DNA of 49,724 nt, taken from Flavobacteriia bacterium (lineage in GTDB: Bacteria; Bacteroidota; Bacteroidia; Flavobacteriales; Weeksellaceae). Position numbers and translations under genes: made by a program. The stretch covers positions 1 through 49,724 of the forward strand of contig JAECQR010000009.1 in the NCBI GenBank assembly GCA_015999765.1, in the 5' to 3' direction. This document shows, piece after piece, positions 24,496 through 33,190 of this stretch (positions are counted from its first letter, which is position 1; each line of letters begins with the position of its first letter). The notes beneath the pieces are model-generated. The model was not told the DNA's origin. It saw nothing but the letters and a program-made list of their open reading frames with translations, and did no database searches.

Positions 24496-25851
24496 TTACT
24501 CTGCTTTCGCGGCTACCGGAATTGGATCCGCATAATTGGCTAAACCGTAATTTTTTGTTAATGCTTCAGGATTGTCAATATGCCATTCGAACTCATCACG
24601 GAAATGACGGATTGCAGCAGCAACTGGCCATGCAGCCGCGTCACCCAATGGACAAATGGTATTTCCTTCTATTTTTCTCTGGATGTCCCACAGCAGATCG
24701 ATGTCTGCCAGGGTTCCTTCTCCGCTTTCTATTTTTTTAAGGATTTTATACATCCACGGCGTTCCTTCACGGCATGGTGTACACTGTCCGCAGCTTTCGT
24801 GGGCATAGAAATGTGCTAAACTCATGGTATGTTTCACTACGCACTGGTCTTCATCCAGAACGATAAATCCTCCTGAACCCATCATGGTTCCGGTTGCAAA
24901 ACCGCCATCAGCCAATGATTCGTAGTTCATGTATCTTGGCTCTCCGTTAATCGTTTTCAGCAATAAATTAGCAGGAACGATTGGTACGGAACTTCCGCCA
25001 GGAATACAGGCTTTAAGTTTTTTACCGTTCGGGATTCCGCCGCAATATTCATCAGAATAAATGAATTCTTCAACGGTAATCGTCATGTCGATTTCGTAAA
25101 CACCAGGTTTGTTAATGTTTCCGCAGGCAGAAATCAGTTTTGTTCCCGTTGAACGGCCAACGCCGATTTTAGCATATTCCGCTCCGGTAATATTGATGAT
25201 TGGGACTACCGCTGCGATCGTCTCAACATTATTAACCACGGTTGGTGATTCCCAAAGTCCTTTTACAGCAGGGAAAGGCGGTTTCAGACGTGGATTTCCT
25301 CTTTTGCCTTCCAGAGATTCCAGAAGTGCAGTTTCTTCACCACAGATATAAGCTCCGGCACCACGGTGTACGTAAATTTCAAGATCGTAACCGGTGCCTA
25401 AAATATTTTTACCTAAAAAACCTGCTTTTTTTGCTTCTTCAATGGCTTCTTCCAAAATATCAGGAATCCATGAATATTCGCCACGGATGTAGATATAAGA
25501 AGTATTTGCGCCCAATGCGTAAGAAGAAATGATCATTCCCTCAATTAGAAGATGGGGAATGAATTCCATTAAATAACGGTCTTTGAACGTTCCCGGTTCG
25601 GATTCATCTGCATTCACCACCAAATATCTTGGAACTCCTTCCGGTTTTGCCAGAAAGCTCCATTTCATTCCTGTTGGGAAACCGGCACCGCCACGACCAC
25701 GAAGACCCGAAGTTTTCACTTCTTCAATAATCTCGTCCGTCGACATTTTCAGGGCTTTTTCTACCGCTTCGTAACCGCCTTGTTTACGGTAAACATCGTA
25801 AAAACGGATTCCTTCAACATGCGCGTCTTTAAGTAAAAGTTTTTTACTCAT
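24496..25851 (-). CDS. nuoF: NADH-quinone oxidoreductase subunit F (NADH/FMN site)
   Basis: A 451-aa flavoprotein subunit that oxidises NADH. The FMN/NADH-binding stretches are GLRGRGGAGFPTGMKW (49-64), NADESEPGTFKDR (80-92) and GAGAYICGEETALLESLEG (165-183). The N3 4Fe-4S ligands are Cys354, 357 and 360 in ESCGQCTPCREG, with Cys400. Length is normal. It is preceded by nuoE with a 12-nt gap. Confidence 0.98.
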   Translation of the reverse strand: MSKKLLLKDAHVEGIRFYDVYRKQGGYEAVEKALKMSTDEIIEEVKTSGLRGRGGAGFPTGMKWSFLAKPEGVPRYLVVNADESEPGTFKDRYLMEFIPHLLIEGMIISSYALGANTSYIYIRGEYSWIPDILEEAIEEAKKAGFLGKNILGTGYDLEIYVHRGAGAYICGEETALLESLEGKRGNPRLKPPFPAVKGLWESPTVVNNVETIAAVVPIINITGAEYAKIGVGRSTGTKLISACGNINKPGVYEIDMTITVEEFIYSDEYCGGIPNGKKLKACIPGGSSVPIVPANLLLKTINGEPRYMNYESLADGGFATGTMMGSGGFIVLDEDQCVVKHTMSLAHFYAHESCGQCTPCREGTPWMYKILKKIESGEGTLADIDLLWDIQRKIEGNTICPLGDAAAWPVAAAIRHFRDEFEWHIDNPEALTKNYGLANYADPIPVAAKAE

Positions 25852-25863
25852 TTTCTATTAAAA

Positions 25864-26373
25864 TTAATCCAAAGCAATGGCTCCCTGTCTGCAAAGTTCC
25901 AGGATTTCATCTACTTTTTCTTTTGTTAAATGTTCATGATAAAATTTGCCAAGCTGCATCATCGGTGCGTAGCCGCAGGCGCCAAGACATTCCGCCGGTT
26001 TCAGCGTGAAAAGCCCGTCGGCAGTAGTTTCTCCATTCTTAATGTTCAGCGTTTCGCGGATGTGACTTAAAATCCCGTCGCTTCCGTTCAGCATACACGG
26101 TCCGGTTTGGCAAACTTCCAATACATATTTACCGACAGGTTTCATGTTGAACATGGTGTAGAAGGTGGCAACCTCATACACTTCAATCGGTTTAATGTTT
26201 AAGATCTGCGCAACGTAATCCATCACAGGCACATCAAGCCAGCCTCCAAATTCTTTCTGTGCAATATGCAGCACCGGAATAAGGGCTGATTTTTGCTTCC
26301 CTTCAGGATATCTTGCGATAATTTTATGTACCTGCTCTAAGGATTCAGGTTTAAAAGCAACAGTTTCGCTCAT
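25864..26373 (-). CDS. nuoE: NADH-quinone oxidoreductase subunit E (2Fe-2S)
   Basis: A 169-aa thioredoxin-fold subunit. The N1a [2Fe-2S] ligands are Cys88 and Cys93 (EVCQTGPC) plus Cys129 and Cys133 (ECLGACG). The EVYEVATFYTMF block is typical. It forms the NADH dehydrogenase module with NuoF and NuoG. Confidence 0.97.
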   Translation of the reverse strand: MSETVAFKPESLEQVHKIIARYPEGKQKSALIPVLHIAQKEFGGWLDVPVMDYVAQILNIKPIEVYEVATFYTMFNMKPVGKYVLEVCQTGPCMLNGSDGILSHIRETLNIKNGETTADGLFTLKPAECLGACGYAPMMQLGKFYHEHLTKEKVDEILELCRQGAIALD

Positions 26374-26380
26374 ATTTAAA

Positions 26381-26495
26381 GATTTTAGATTTTAGATTTT
26401 AGATTTCAGATGAAATCGTTTTCTGAAAATCCTATCATTGATCTAATTTTTATGTTTGATTCTTAGATTATTTTAAAATTTATAATCTAAAATTT
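26381..26495. repeat. Heptamer repeats in the nuoD-nuoE gap
   Basis: 26381-26408 is four 7-bp units (three exact GATTTTA, one GATTTCA). Near 26465-26495 a 14-bp unit, AAAATTTATAATCT, is repeated almost exactly and contains the complementary TCTAAAAT. The whole 131-nt gap has no gene. It is the largest gap in the operon. Confidence 0.65.
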
Positions 26496-26504
26496 ATAAT
26501 TCTG

Positions 26505-27728
26505 TTAAGCGTCGAGTTCCCCGGCGATCACGTTCATGCTGCACATGGTAACAATCGCGTCGGAAATCATTCCGCCTTTGATCATTTCTGGATAAGCCTG
26601 ATAATAAATAAAGCATGGTCTCCTGAAGTGCAGTCGGTAAGGAGAGCGGCCACCATCACTCACGAGATAGAAACCTAATTCGCCGTTACCGCCTTCTACA
26701 GCGTGGTAAACTTCGCCTTTCGGAACATCGGTCTCACCCATCACGATTTTGAAGTGGTAGATGAGTGCTTCCATATTATTGTACACATCAGCTTTTTCCG
26801 GCAGGTAAAACTCAGGAACATCTGCGTGGAAAGGTCCTGCTGGAAGATTTTTGTATGCCTGTTCAATGATTTTCAAACTTTCCCAAACTTCCTGCTGGCG
26901 AACCATGAAACGGTCATACGTATCACCGGCGGTTCCTACAGGAATGATGAAATCGAAATCGTTGTACGAAGAATAAGGACTCGCTACACGCACATCGTAA
27001 TCAACTCCCGCTGCACGAAGGTTAGGACCTGTAAAACCATAGCTCAGCGCACGTTCTGCAGAGATTGGGCCGGCCTTGATGGTTCTGTCCATGAAAATTC
27101 TGTTTCTCTCGTTCAAAGCACAGAATTCACCCCAGATTTTAGGGAATTTCTTTAACCATGTCTGAAGCATTTCGTGGAACTGGGGACTGAAATCTCTTTC
27201 GAAACCTCCGATTCTGCCCATATTTGTGGTCATTCTCGCTCCACAAATCTGCTCATACATTTCGTATATTTTTTCTCTTTCCTGGAAGAGATAGGTTAAG
27301 CCTGTAATAGCACCGGCGTCCATGGCAATAACTCCGTTGCAGATCATGTGGTCGGCAATCCTTGCCAATTCCATCATGATGACTCGCATGTAATCTACAC
27401 GTTTGGGGACTTCGCAGCCGATGAGTTTTTCAACGGTCATGTGCCAACCGATGTTATTAATCGGGGCAGAGCAGTAGTTCATCCTGTCGGTAAGGGTCGT
27501 GATCTGTGCAAAGTTTCTTCTTTCAGAAATCTTTTCGAAAGCACGGTGAATGTAACCAATCGTCTGTTCTGAATGGAGAATTCTTTCCCCATCCATGGTA
27601 AGCACGTTCTGGAAAATACCGTGAGTCGCCGGGTGGGTGGGCCCAAGGTTCAGCGTATACAGCTGCCCGTCGATATTTTCTTTTGAATCGTTTTGGCTGA
27701 GTATATTTGATAGCGCGTTGTCTTTCAT
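26505..27728 (-). CDS. nuoD: NADH-quinone oxidoreductase subunit D
   Basis: A 407-aa subunit derived from a NiFe-hydrogenase large subunit, forming the quinone pocket with NuoB. Markers are LNLGPTHPATHG near the start (the His region near the quinone headgroup), YCSAPINNIGW, and GGNGELGFYLVSDGGRSPYRLHFRRPCF. It is separate from nuoC, unlike the fused nuoCD of enterobacteria. Confidence 0.97.
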   Translation of the reverse strand: MKDNALSNILSQNDSKENIDGQLYTLNLGPTHPATHGIFQNVLTMDGERILHSEQTIGYIHRAFEKISERRNFAQITTLTDRMNYCSAPINNIGWHMTVEKLIGCEVPKRVDYMRVIMMELARIADHMICNGVIAMDAGAITGLTYLFQEREKIYEMYEQICGARMTTNMGRIGGFERDFSPQFHEMLQTWLKKFPKIWGEFCALNERNRIFMDRTIKAGPISAERALSYGFTGPNLRAAGVDYDVRVASPYSSYNDFDFIIPVGTAGDTYDRFMVRQQEVWESLKIIEQAYKNLPAGPFHADVPEFYLPEKADVYNNMEALIYHFKIVMGETDVPKGEVYHAVEGGNGELGFYLVSDGGRSPYRLHFRRPCFIYYQAYPEMIKGGMISDAIVTMCSMNVIAGELDA

Positions 27729-27749
27729 AATTTTTCCGTTGATATAAGA

Positions 27750-28244
27750 TTATCTTCCGAACATTTTATCATCTTTATCTGTTCTGGTACCGTCTTCGAG
27801 TCGGTATTCCTTCAGCATCGGATGATAATCGATATCTTCCATATTCAGGATTACACGAAGATCCGGATGACCTTTAAATTTAACTCCGTAGAATTCGAAA
27901 GTTTCTCTTTCCATCCAGTTTGCACCGGCGTACAGGTCTGTCATAGAATCTACTTCAGCATTTTCCCTCGGCATAAATACTTTGAGGCGGATTCTGAAGT
28001 TCGTCATCAAATTATGAAGATGGTAGATGACGCCGATTTCTTTTTCAGGATTTTCGGGATAGTGGATACCGCAGATATCGGTAAGGAATTTTATTTCAAG
28101 AGAAGAATCGCGCAGGTAATGAATCACCTTTTTGATGTCTTCTTTTTTGATTTCTAAAGTAAGAAAATCGTACGGCTCGGAATGCGAGATTACTGAATCC
28201 GGAAATTCTCTTGTAATTGCTTCTAAAACAAATTCGTTTGTCAT
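27750..28244 (-). CDS. nuoC: NADH-quinone oxidoreductase subunit C
   Basis: 164 aa from the ATG at 28244; a TTG two codons upstream is in frame. The 30-kDa-subunit signature ERETFEFYGVKFKGHPDLRVIL is intact, with the ending EYRLEDGTRTDKDDKMFGR. It is a peripheral-arm scaffold next to NuoD. It starts 6 nt after the nuoB stop. Confidence 0.95.
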   Translation of the reverse strand: MTNEFVLEAITREFPDSVISHSEPYDFLTLEIKKEDIKKVIHYLRDSSLEIKFLTDICGIHYPENPEKEIGVIYHLHNLMTNFRIRLKVFMPRENAEVDSMTDLYAGANWMERETFEFYGVKFKGHPDLRVILNMEDIDYHPMLKEYRLEDGTRTDKDDKMFGR

Positions 28245-28250
28245 TGCCAA

Positions 28251-28808
28251 TTAATTTATACCGTAGGATTCTAATAAATTTTTATATTCTGGCATGTCTC
28301 TTCTTCTGATGCTTTCGCCTTCGCAAAGGGCCTGAACCTGCATAACGCCTTCAATAATCTGTTCCGGTCTTGGCGGACAGCCGGGAACATATACGTCCAC
28401 CGGAATGATTTTATCAATTCCCTGGAGTACAGAATACGTATCGAAGATACCGCCGCTGGATGCACAGGCACCTACGGCAATAACCCATTTTGGCTCTGCC
28501 ATTTGGGTGTAAACCTGCTTAAGGACTGGACCTAATTTTTTAGAGATCGTTCCGCAAACCATGAGCATATCTGCCTGTCTTGGGGAGAAAGAGTTTCTTT
28601 CCATTCCAAAACGAGATGCGTCGTAGGTTGGGTTAAGTACAGCCATAAACTCAATCCCACAACATGAAGTTGCAAAAGGTAGCGGCCACAGCGAAAATTT
28701 ACGTGCCATGCCGATCACACTGCTGAGTTTGGTAGCGAAAAATCCTTCACCTTCAAAACCTTCAGGTGGTTCAGCATCCATTCTTATTATTGGTTTGTTA
28801 TCTGACAT
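28251..28808 (-). CDS. nuoB: NADH-quinone oxidoreductase subunit B (cluster N2)
   Basis: A 185-aa subunit carrying the terminal 4Fe-4S cluster N2. Ligands are the tandem Cys49-Cys50 in FATSCCGIEFM, Cys115 (AVGACASSGG) and Cys144 (VPGCPPRPEQI). Length is typical. Confidence 0.97.
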   Translation of the reverse strand: MSDNKPIIRMDAEPPEGFEGEGFFATKLSSVIGMARKFSLWPLPFATSCCGIEFMAVLNPTYDASRFGMERNSFSPRQADMLMVCGTISKKLGPVLKQVYTQMAEPKWVIAVGACASSGGIFDTYSVLQGIDKIIPVDVYVPGCPPRPEQIIEGVMQVQALCEGESIRRRDMPEYKNLLESYGIN

Positions 28809-28846
28809 TTTTGTTTTCTTTAAATGTTAATTAAATAGGAAAAGGC

Positions 28847-29218
28847 TTACTTATCCCAATCGAGTGCGCCGCGCTTCCAGACATAGATAAATGCCACGAA
28901 AAACACGGAAATAAAGGTAAGTACCGCAAAGAATCCTTCAACACCAAATTCGCGGATGTTTACCGCATAAGGGTAGAAAAATACAATTTCGATATCGAAA
29001 AGTACAAACAGAACAGCGGTAAGAAAATATTTCACGGAAAAAGGAGTCCGGGCATTGCCTTCAACATCGATACCGCACTCAAAACTTTCATTTTTTTTGG
29101 TTGAAGTTGCTTTCTGTCTAGGTCCTAAAAAATGGGTTCCTAAAATACAGAGTAATACGAATCCAAAACCAACAGCGAACTGAATGATAATGGGTAGATA
29201 GTTTTCTGGAATATTCAT
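28847..29218 (-). CDS. nuoA: NADH-quinone oxidoreductase subunit A
   Basis: A 123-aa membrane subunit with three helices and the loop motif ESFECGIDVEGNARTPFSVKYFLTA followed by VLFDIEIVFFYP, both family hallmarks. It is the first gene of the nuo operon. A -7 box ends 23 nt upstream of its ATG. Confidence 0.97.
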   Translation of the reverse strand: MNIPENYLPIIIQFAVGFGFVLLCILGTHFLGPRQKATSTKKNESFECGIDVEGNARTPFSVKYFLTAVLFVLFDIEIVFFYPYAVNIREFGVEGFFAVLTFISVFFVAFIYVWKRGALDWDK

Positions 29219-29241
29219 GCCTACATTGTTTTCTGAATCAG

Positions 29242-29249
29242 CAAATTTA
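29242..29249 (-). promoter_or_regulatory. -7 box of the nuo operon
   Basis: TAAATTTG on the minus strand, with a full TAnnTTTG match. The expected leader is about 15-20 nt. No good -33 TTTG is present. Confidence 0.6.
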
Positions 29250-29324
29250 AGGAATTATGTACTATGGAAAAAATAAAAACCTTTAAATCTGAAATTTATC
29301 ATTATAATTTTTTACCTATGGAAA

Positions 29325-29513
29325 CTACTTTTTACTGCTTCTTTTAAGACGTTTTAACACTACATAAGCAATATACCCGATGTATAAAAAAAGAAAGCTT
29401 GCGAAAAGGATGTTAATCAGGCTGTTCATGCGTTCATCCTGTACCTGAAAAAACTGATTGTAGACAATAAATGCCATAATCAGGACGAGATAGATGTAAA
29501 GTTGTTTTTTCAT
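29325..29513 (-). CDS. Small two-helix membrane protein
   Basis: A 62-aa protein with two hydrophobic segments (about residues 5-21 and 34-52), a polar link QVQDERMNS, and a basic end KRLKRSSKK that should face the cytoplasm. There is no recognised domain. The ATG start and plausible membrane topology support a real gene. It lies 33 nt after the GNAT-like gene and may be co-transcribed with it. Confidence 0.55.
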   Translation of the reverse strand: MKKQLYIYLVLIMAFIVYNQFFQVQDERMNSLINILFASFLFLYIGYIAYVVLKRLKRSSKK

Positions 29514-29546
29514 AAAAATAGTTGAAATATGAATCTTTGCTAGGAT

Positions 29547-30674
29547 TTACTCAATTTCCAACGAATATGTTCTTCTTCTTTTGTGATTCACAGGATTGTA
29601 ATCCTGCCAGAGCACCTGCACGCTTTTGTTTTCCTCGAGTTCCGGGTTGGTTTCCGCAAACTTGATCCCCATTTTGTTGAAGCGTAAAAAGATTTCCTTA
29701 AAAATAATGGCCGTAACACCGCGGCGCTGGTACTCCGGATGGATGCCGATGAGATAAAAATTGGCGCGGTCGTTTTTCTTGCCGGCCTGCAAAAAATGCC
29801 ACCAGCCGAACGGCAGTAATTTTCCCTTGGATTTTTGTAAAGCTTTCGAATAGGAGGGCATGGTAATGGCAAAAGCTACCAGTTCGTGATTTTCGTCTTC
29901 CACGCAGATCACATAATTCTTATCGATGAAAGGGAAATATTTTTCGCGGTAGGTTTTAATCTGCTCGTCGGAAATCGGAGTGTAGGTAGAAAGTGAGTTG
30001 TAAGTCTGGTCCAGAAGTTTGAACATGGGTTCTACCAGAGGCAGTATTTCCTTTTTGTTCTTAAAGTGAATGACGTTAAGTTTATATTTCTGCGCAATCA
30101 GCGTGCTGAATTTGTCTACTTTTTCCGGCAGTACGGTCGGAAAATTCATTTCAAATTCCACCCATTCTTTTTCTTTTACCAACCCGAGTTTCTCCATGTG
30201 CTTTGGATAGTATTCAAAATTATAAAGACCGATCATGGTGGCCATTTTATCGAAACCCATCGTCAGCATTCCTGATTTATCCAGATTCGTGAAACCCATT
30301 GGGCCTTCGATTTTTTTTATACCCTTTTCTTTGGCGAAATTGATGGCAGTATCAATGAGAAGTTCTGAGACTTCTGCATCATCGATAAAATCAAGCCAAC
30401 CGAAACGCACCTTGCTGATACCGAGTTCTTTTTCCTCTTTCCTGTTAATCATCACAGCAATTCTGCCCACAACTTTTCCGTCTTTTTCAGCAAGAAACTG
30501 CTTGGCCTCAGAATAGTCTAAAGCCGGATTTTCAGCCGGATTCCAGATGTTTTTTTCATCGTTGAGTAAGGGAGGTACGTAATTTTTGTTATTTTTGTAA
30601 AGTTCCATCGGGAAACTGATGAACTTTTTTAATTCCTGAGCTGTTCTTACTTCATTTATTACGGTTGCAGGCAT
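29547..30674 (-). CDS. GNAT-fold N-acetyltransferase-like protein
   Basis: 375 aa from the ATG at 30674. The frame stays open to 30749, but that extension overlaps the promoter box. The C-terminal part has a GNAT coenzyme-A loop, GIHPEYQRRGVTAIIF, and ends ADINPV-like (QDYNPVNHKRRRTYSLEIE). An N-terminal half (about 1-170) includes KIEGPMGFTNLDKSGMLTMGF, a block conserved in long Bacteroidota GNAT-like proteins. The substrate is unknown. It is transcribed divergently from the membrane zinc peptidase gene. Confidence 0.75.
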   Translation of the reverse strand: MPATVINEVRTAQELKKFISFPMELYKNNKNYVPPLLNDEKNIWNPAENPALDYSEAKQFLAEKDGKVVGRIAVMINRKEEKELGISKVRFGWLDFIDDAEVSELLIDTAINFAKEKGIKKIEGPMGFTNLDKSGMLTMGFDKMATMIGLYNFEYYPKHMEKLGLVKEKEWVEFEMNFPTVLPEKVDKFSTLIAQKYKLNVIHFKNKKEILPLVEPMFKLLDQTYNSLSTYTPISDEQIKTYREKYFPFIDKNYVICVEDENHELVAFAITMPSYSKALQKSKGKLLPFGWWHFLQAGKKNDRANFYLIGIHPEYQRRGVTAIIFKEIFLRFNKMGIKFAETNPELEENKSVQVLWQDYNPVNHKRRRTYSLEIE

Positions 30675-30693
30675 CTTTATTTGTTTGAAAAAA

Positions 30694-30701
30694 CAAAGAT
30701 A
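30694..30701 (-). promoter_or_regulatory. -7 box of the GNAT-like gene
   Basis: TATCTTTG on the minus strand (TAnnTTTG), 19 nt upstream of the ATG at 30674. This supports the shorter start. Confidence 0.6.
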
Positions 30702-30781
30702 AATGATTAAAACAAATATAAAAACTTTGGCACGTTTTTTACTTTTCAAATACGATTTAAACAGAGATAAATAAATTAAAA

Positions 30782-31489
30782 ATGACAGGTTATTATGTAA
30801 TTATTGGACTTTCGATGCTTGTAAGTTGGCTGGTTTCAGCAAGGCTGAAATCTAAATTCGAACATTATTCGAAGGTTCATTTAAGGAACGGAATGTCCGG
30901 AAAAGAGGTAGCTGAGAAAATGCTGAGAGACAACGGAATCAATGATGTACAGGTAATTTCGGTACCAGGACAGCTTACAGATCATTATAATCCGGCTAAT
31001 AAAACGGTAAATCTTTCGGAAGGGGTATACATGCAGAGAAATGCAGCAGCAGCGGCGGTAGCGGCTCACGAATGTGGCCACGCTGTGCAGCACGCAGTAG
31101 GTTATTCTATGCTTCAGCTTCGTTCTAAACTGGTTCCGCTCGTAAGTATAAGTTCAAATCTTATGCAGTTTGTATTGATTGCAGGCATCGTGTTGATGAG
31201 TGCGACTCAGACCATTGATAATCCGAACGGAAATACCACAGTATTGGCAGTTGGTGTAGCCATGTTTGCGCTTACCACGCTCTTTGCTTTCGTAACTTTA
31301 CCGGTAGAATACGATGCCAGTAACAGAGCAATGAAATGGCTTAAAGATACCGGGACAGTAACGTCTGAAGAATTTGTAGGAGTAAAAGATTCCTTAACCT
31401 GGGCGGCAAGAACTTATTTGGTAGCAGCACTTGGATCATTGGCACAGCTTCTATACTGGGCTTCGATGCTGATGGGAAGAAGAGATTAA
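30782..31489 (+). CDS. Membrane zinc metallopeptidase, YugP family
   Basis: A 235-aa integral membrane protease. An N-terminal helix (3-20), then the zinc-binding HECGH at 96-100 in AAVAAHECGHAVQHAVGYS, then three to four further hydrophobic segments. PGQLTDHYNPANKTVNLSEGVY just before the active site is characteristic of the YugP (DUF2324-type) family. The physiological substrate is not known. It converges with the yigZ-like gene, 1 nt apart. Confidence 0.92.
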   Translation: MTGYYVIIGLSMLVSWLVSARLKSKFEHYSKVHLRNGMSGKEVAEKMLRDNGINDVQVISVPGQLTDHYNPANKTVNLSEGVYMQRNAAAAAVAAHECGHAVQHAVGYSMLQLRSKLVPLVSISSNLMQFVLIAGIVLMSATQTIDNPNGNTTVLAVGVAMFALTTLFAFVTLPVEYDASNRAMKWLKDTGTVTSEEFVGVKDSLTWAARTYLVAALGSLAQLLYWASMLMGRRD

Positions 31490-31490
31490 T

Positions 31491-32093
31491 CTAAGTAAAT
31501 TTAAATGATATATTTTGCATCTCGGACAGTTGTTCCGAGATGCTTTCTTTTTGGGAGGTTTTAATCTTTGCTTTGATGACACATTGTTCATCGGACAAAA
31601 AGTCCTGAATTCTGCCGTCGAATTTATTAAGCAAAGTAAAGATTTGGTTCTGCTGCTTAAAGCTGAAAGTGATATCAATATCAGACTCCAGTTCTTTGGT
31701 GATCATTTCAGCTTCTTCCAGCGTGATTTTTGCTGATTCCTTATAAGCTTTTACCAGCCCCGAAACACCCAGTTTGGTGCCGCCGTAATATCTCACCACG
31801 ATGACTAGAATATTGGTAATCTCATGAGCCAACAACTGATTGTATATCGGCAGACCGGCGCTTCCGGAAGGTTCTCCGTCGTCATTGGCTCTGTAATTTT
31901 CACCTTTCATTCCGAGCCGGAAAGCGTAGCAGTGATGGGTAGCTTTCGGATGTTCTTCGCGTATTTTTTCTAAACTTTTTTTCAGGTCGGTTTCAGTGTT
32001 TACCGGAAAAGCAAATCCAATAAATTTGCTTCCCTTCTCCTTCAGAAGAATGTTTTCTACAGGCGATTTTATAGTATTGAAAGAAAATTCCAA
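31491..32093 (-). CDS. IMPACT family protein (YigZ-like), TTG start
   Basis: A 200-aa protein of the YigZ/IMPACT family. The signature KATHHCYAFRLG, RANDDGEPSGSAGLPIYNQL and VVRYYGGTKLGVSGLVKAYKE are all present, followed by the C-terminal DUF1949-like half. IMPACT proteins modulate Gcn2-type signalling in eukaryotes; the bacterial role is unclear. The start appears to be TTG at 32093: no ATG precedes the conserved FNTIKSP, and the TTG sits 2 nt after the ribD stop, suggesting translational coupling. Confidence 0.9.
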   Translation of the reverse strand: MEFSFNTIKSPVENILLKEKGSKFIGFAFPVNTETDLKKSLEKIREEHPKATHHCYAFRLGMKGENYRANDDGEPSGSAGLPIYNQLLAHEITNILVIVVRYYGGTKLGVSGLVKAYKESAKITLEEAEMITKELESDIDITFSFKQQNQIFTLLNKFDGRIQDFLSDEQCVIKAKIKTSQKESISEQLSEMQNISFKFT

Positions 32094-32095
32094 GT

Positions 32096-33118
32096 TTACA
32101 GATTTTTGTGAAGTTCAATAATATTATCTCTGAAAATTTTCGTTTCAAAATTTCCGTTCTGGAATTTTGGCGCTTTTGTTCCGTTAGATAACTTCAGGTT
32201 TTCGTTTTTAATAATAATCGCCTCATTCCACAATTCAGCATCAATAAACTGCTGAAGGGTAAAACTTCCGCCTTCAACAATCACCGACTGTATTTGATTT
32301 TCGTAAAGTTTTTCCATCAGATTTTCAAGGAAATTTTCCTTTTTAATCCTGATAAACTTAACATTTTTTTCTACCTTATCTTTCACAGAATTAAAGACAA
32401 GAGTTTCGGCTTCTTCATTATAAATATTAAAATTTCCCGGAATTTTCAGGTCAAAATCAATTAAAATTCTCACAGGATTTCTTCCTGCGATTTCACGTGT
32501 TGTAAGGCTTGGATTGTCTGTCAAAGCCGTGTTAGTTCCTACTAAAATTGCATGTTCTTCGCTTCTAAGCTGGTGGACAAACTGCTTGGTTAAAGGGTTG
32601 CCGATTTGGGTCGGTTTAAAATCTTTATCCAGAAAACCGTCGCCGGATTCTGCCCATTTCAGAATAATGAACGGTCTTTTCTTCTGATGAAAAGTGAAGA
32701 AACGCTTGTTGAGTTCCTGACATTTTTTTTCTAAAACCCCTGACATTACTTCAATTCCGGAATTTTCAATCATTTTTTTTCCTTTGCCATTCACTTTCTC
32801 ATGAGAATCCAGCGTTCCGATCACTACTTTTTTGAATCCGGTCTCAATGATTTTATTGGCACAAGGCGGCGTTTTGCCAAAATGGGAGCAGGGTTCCAGA
32901 GATACATAAATCGTAGCTTCCTTTAATAATTCTTTGTTTTCCACAGAATTAATGGCATTGATTTCCGCGTGGTTTTCTCCTGCTTTCTTGTGAAATCCTT
33001 CACCAATGATTTCCCCGTTGTGCACAATTACGCTTCCTACCAACGGATTCGGGTAAGTGTTTCCCTGAGCTTTCAACGCGAGTTCGATACAGCGTTTGAT
33101 ATAGGTTTCGTGATTCAT
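32096..33118 (-). CDS. ribD: Bifunctional diaminohydroxyphosphoribosylaminopyrimidine deaminase / reductase
   Basis: A 340-aa riboflavin-synthesis enzyme acting on the GTP cyclohydrolase II product. The N-terminal deaminase (1-145) has NPLVGSVIV, the zinc/catalytic HAE (His50, Glu52) and PCSHFGKTPPC (Cys77, Cys86). The C-terminal reductase (about 150-340) has PFIILKWAESGDG, LVGTNTALTDNPSLTTR and VEGGSFTLQQF. It is shorter than E. coli RibD, mainly in the reductase. It is followed directly by the yigZ-like gene. Confidence 0.95.
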   Translation of the reverse strand: MNHETYIKRCIELALKAQGNTYPNPLVGSVIVHNGEIIGEGFHKKAGENHAEINAINSVENKELLKEATIYVSLEPCSHFGKTPPCANKIIETGFKKVVIGTLDSHEKVNGKGKKMIENSGIEVMSGVLEKKCQELNKRFFTFHQKKRPFIILKWAESGDGFLDKDFKPTQIGNPLTKQFVHQLRSEEHAILVGTNTALTDNPSLTTREIAGRNPVRILIDFDLKIPGNFNIYNEEAETLVFNSVKDKVEKNVKFIRIKKENFLENLMEKLYENQIQSVIVEGGSFTLQQFIDAELWNEAIIIKNENLKLSNGTKAPKFQNGNFETKIFRDNIIELHKNL

Positions 33119-33142
33119 ATTCTACTGAAGTATTCTCAATTA

Positions 33143-33172
33143 AAAAACACCCAACTCTTGCCGGGTGTTTTG
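33143..33172 (-). terminator. Intrinsic terminator upstream of ribD
   Basis: Stem AAAACACCC/GGGTGTTTT with an 11-nt loop. The minus strand ends in six T. It closes the DUF349 and secreted-protein unit before ribD; the plus strand also has four T. Confidence 0.8.
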
Positions 33173-33190
33173 TATTTAAACGTCTTTAAT

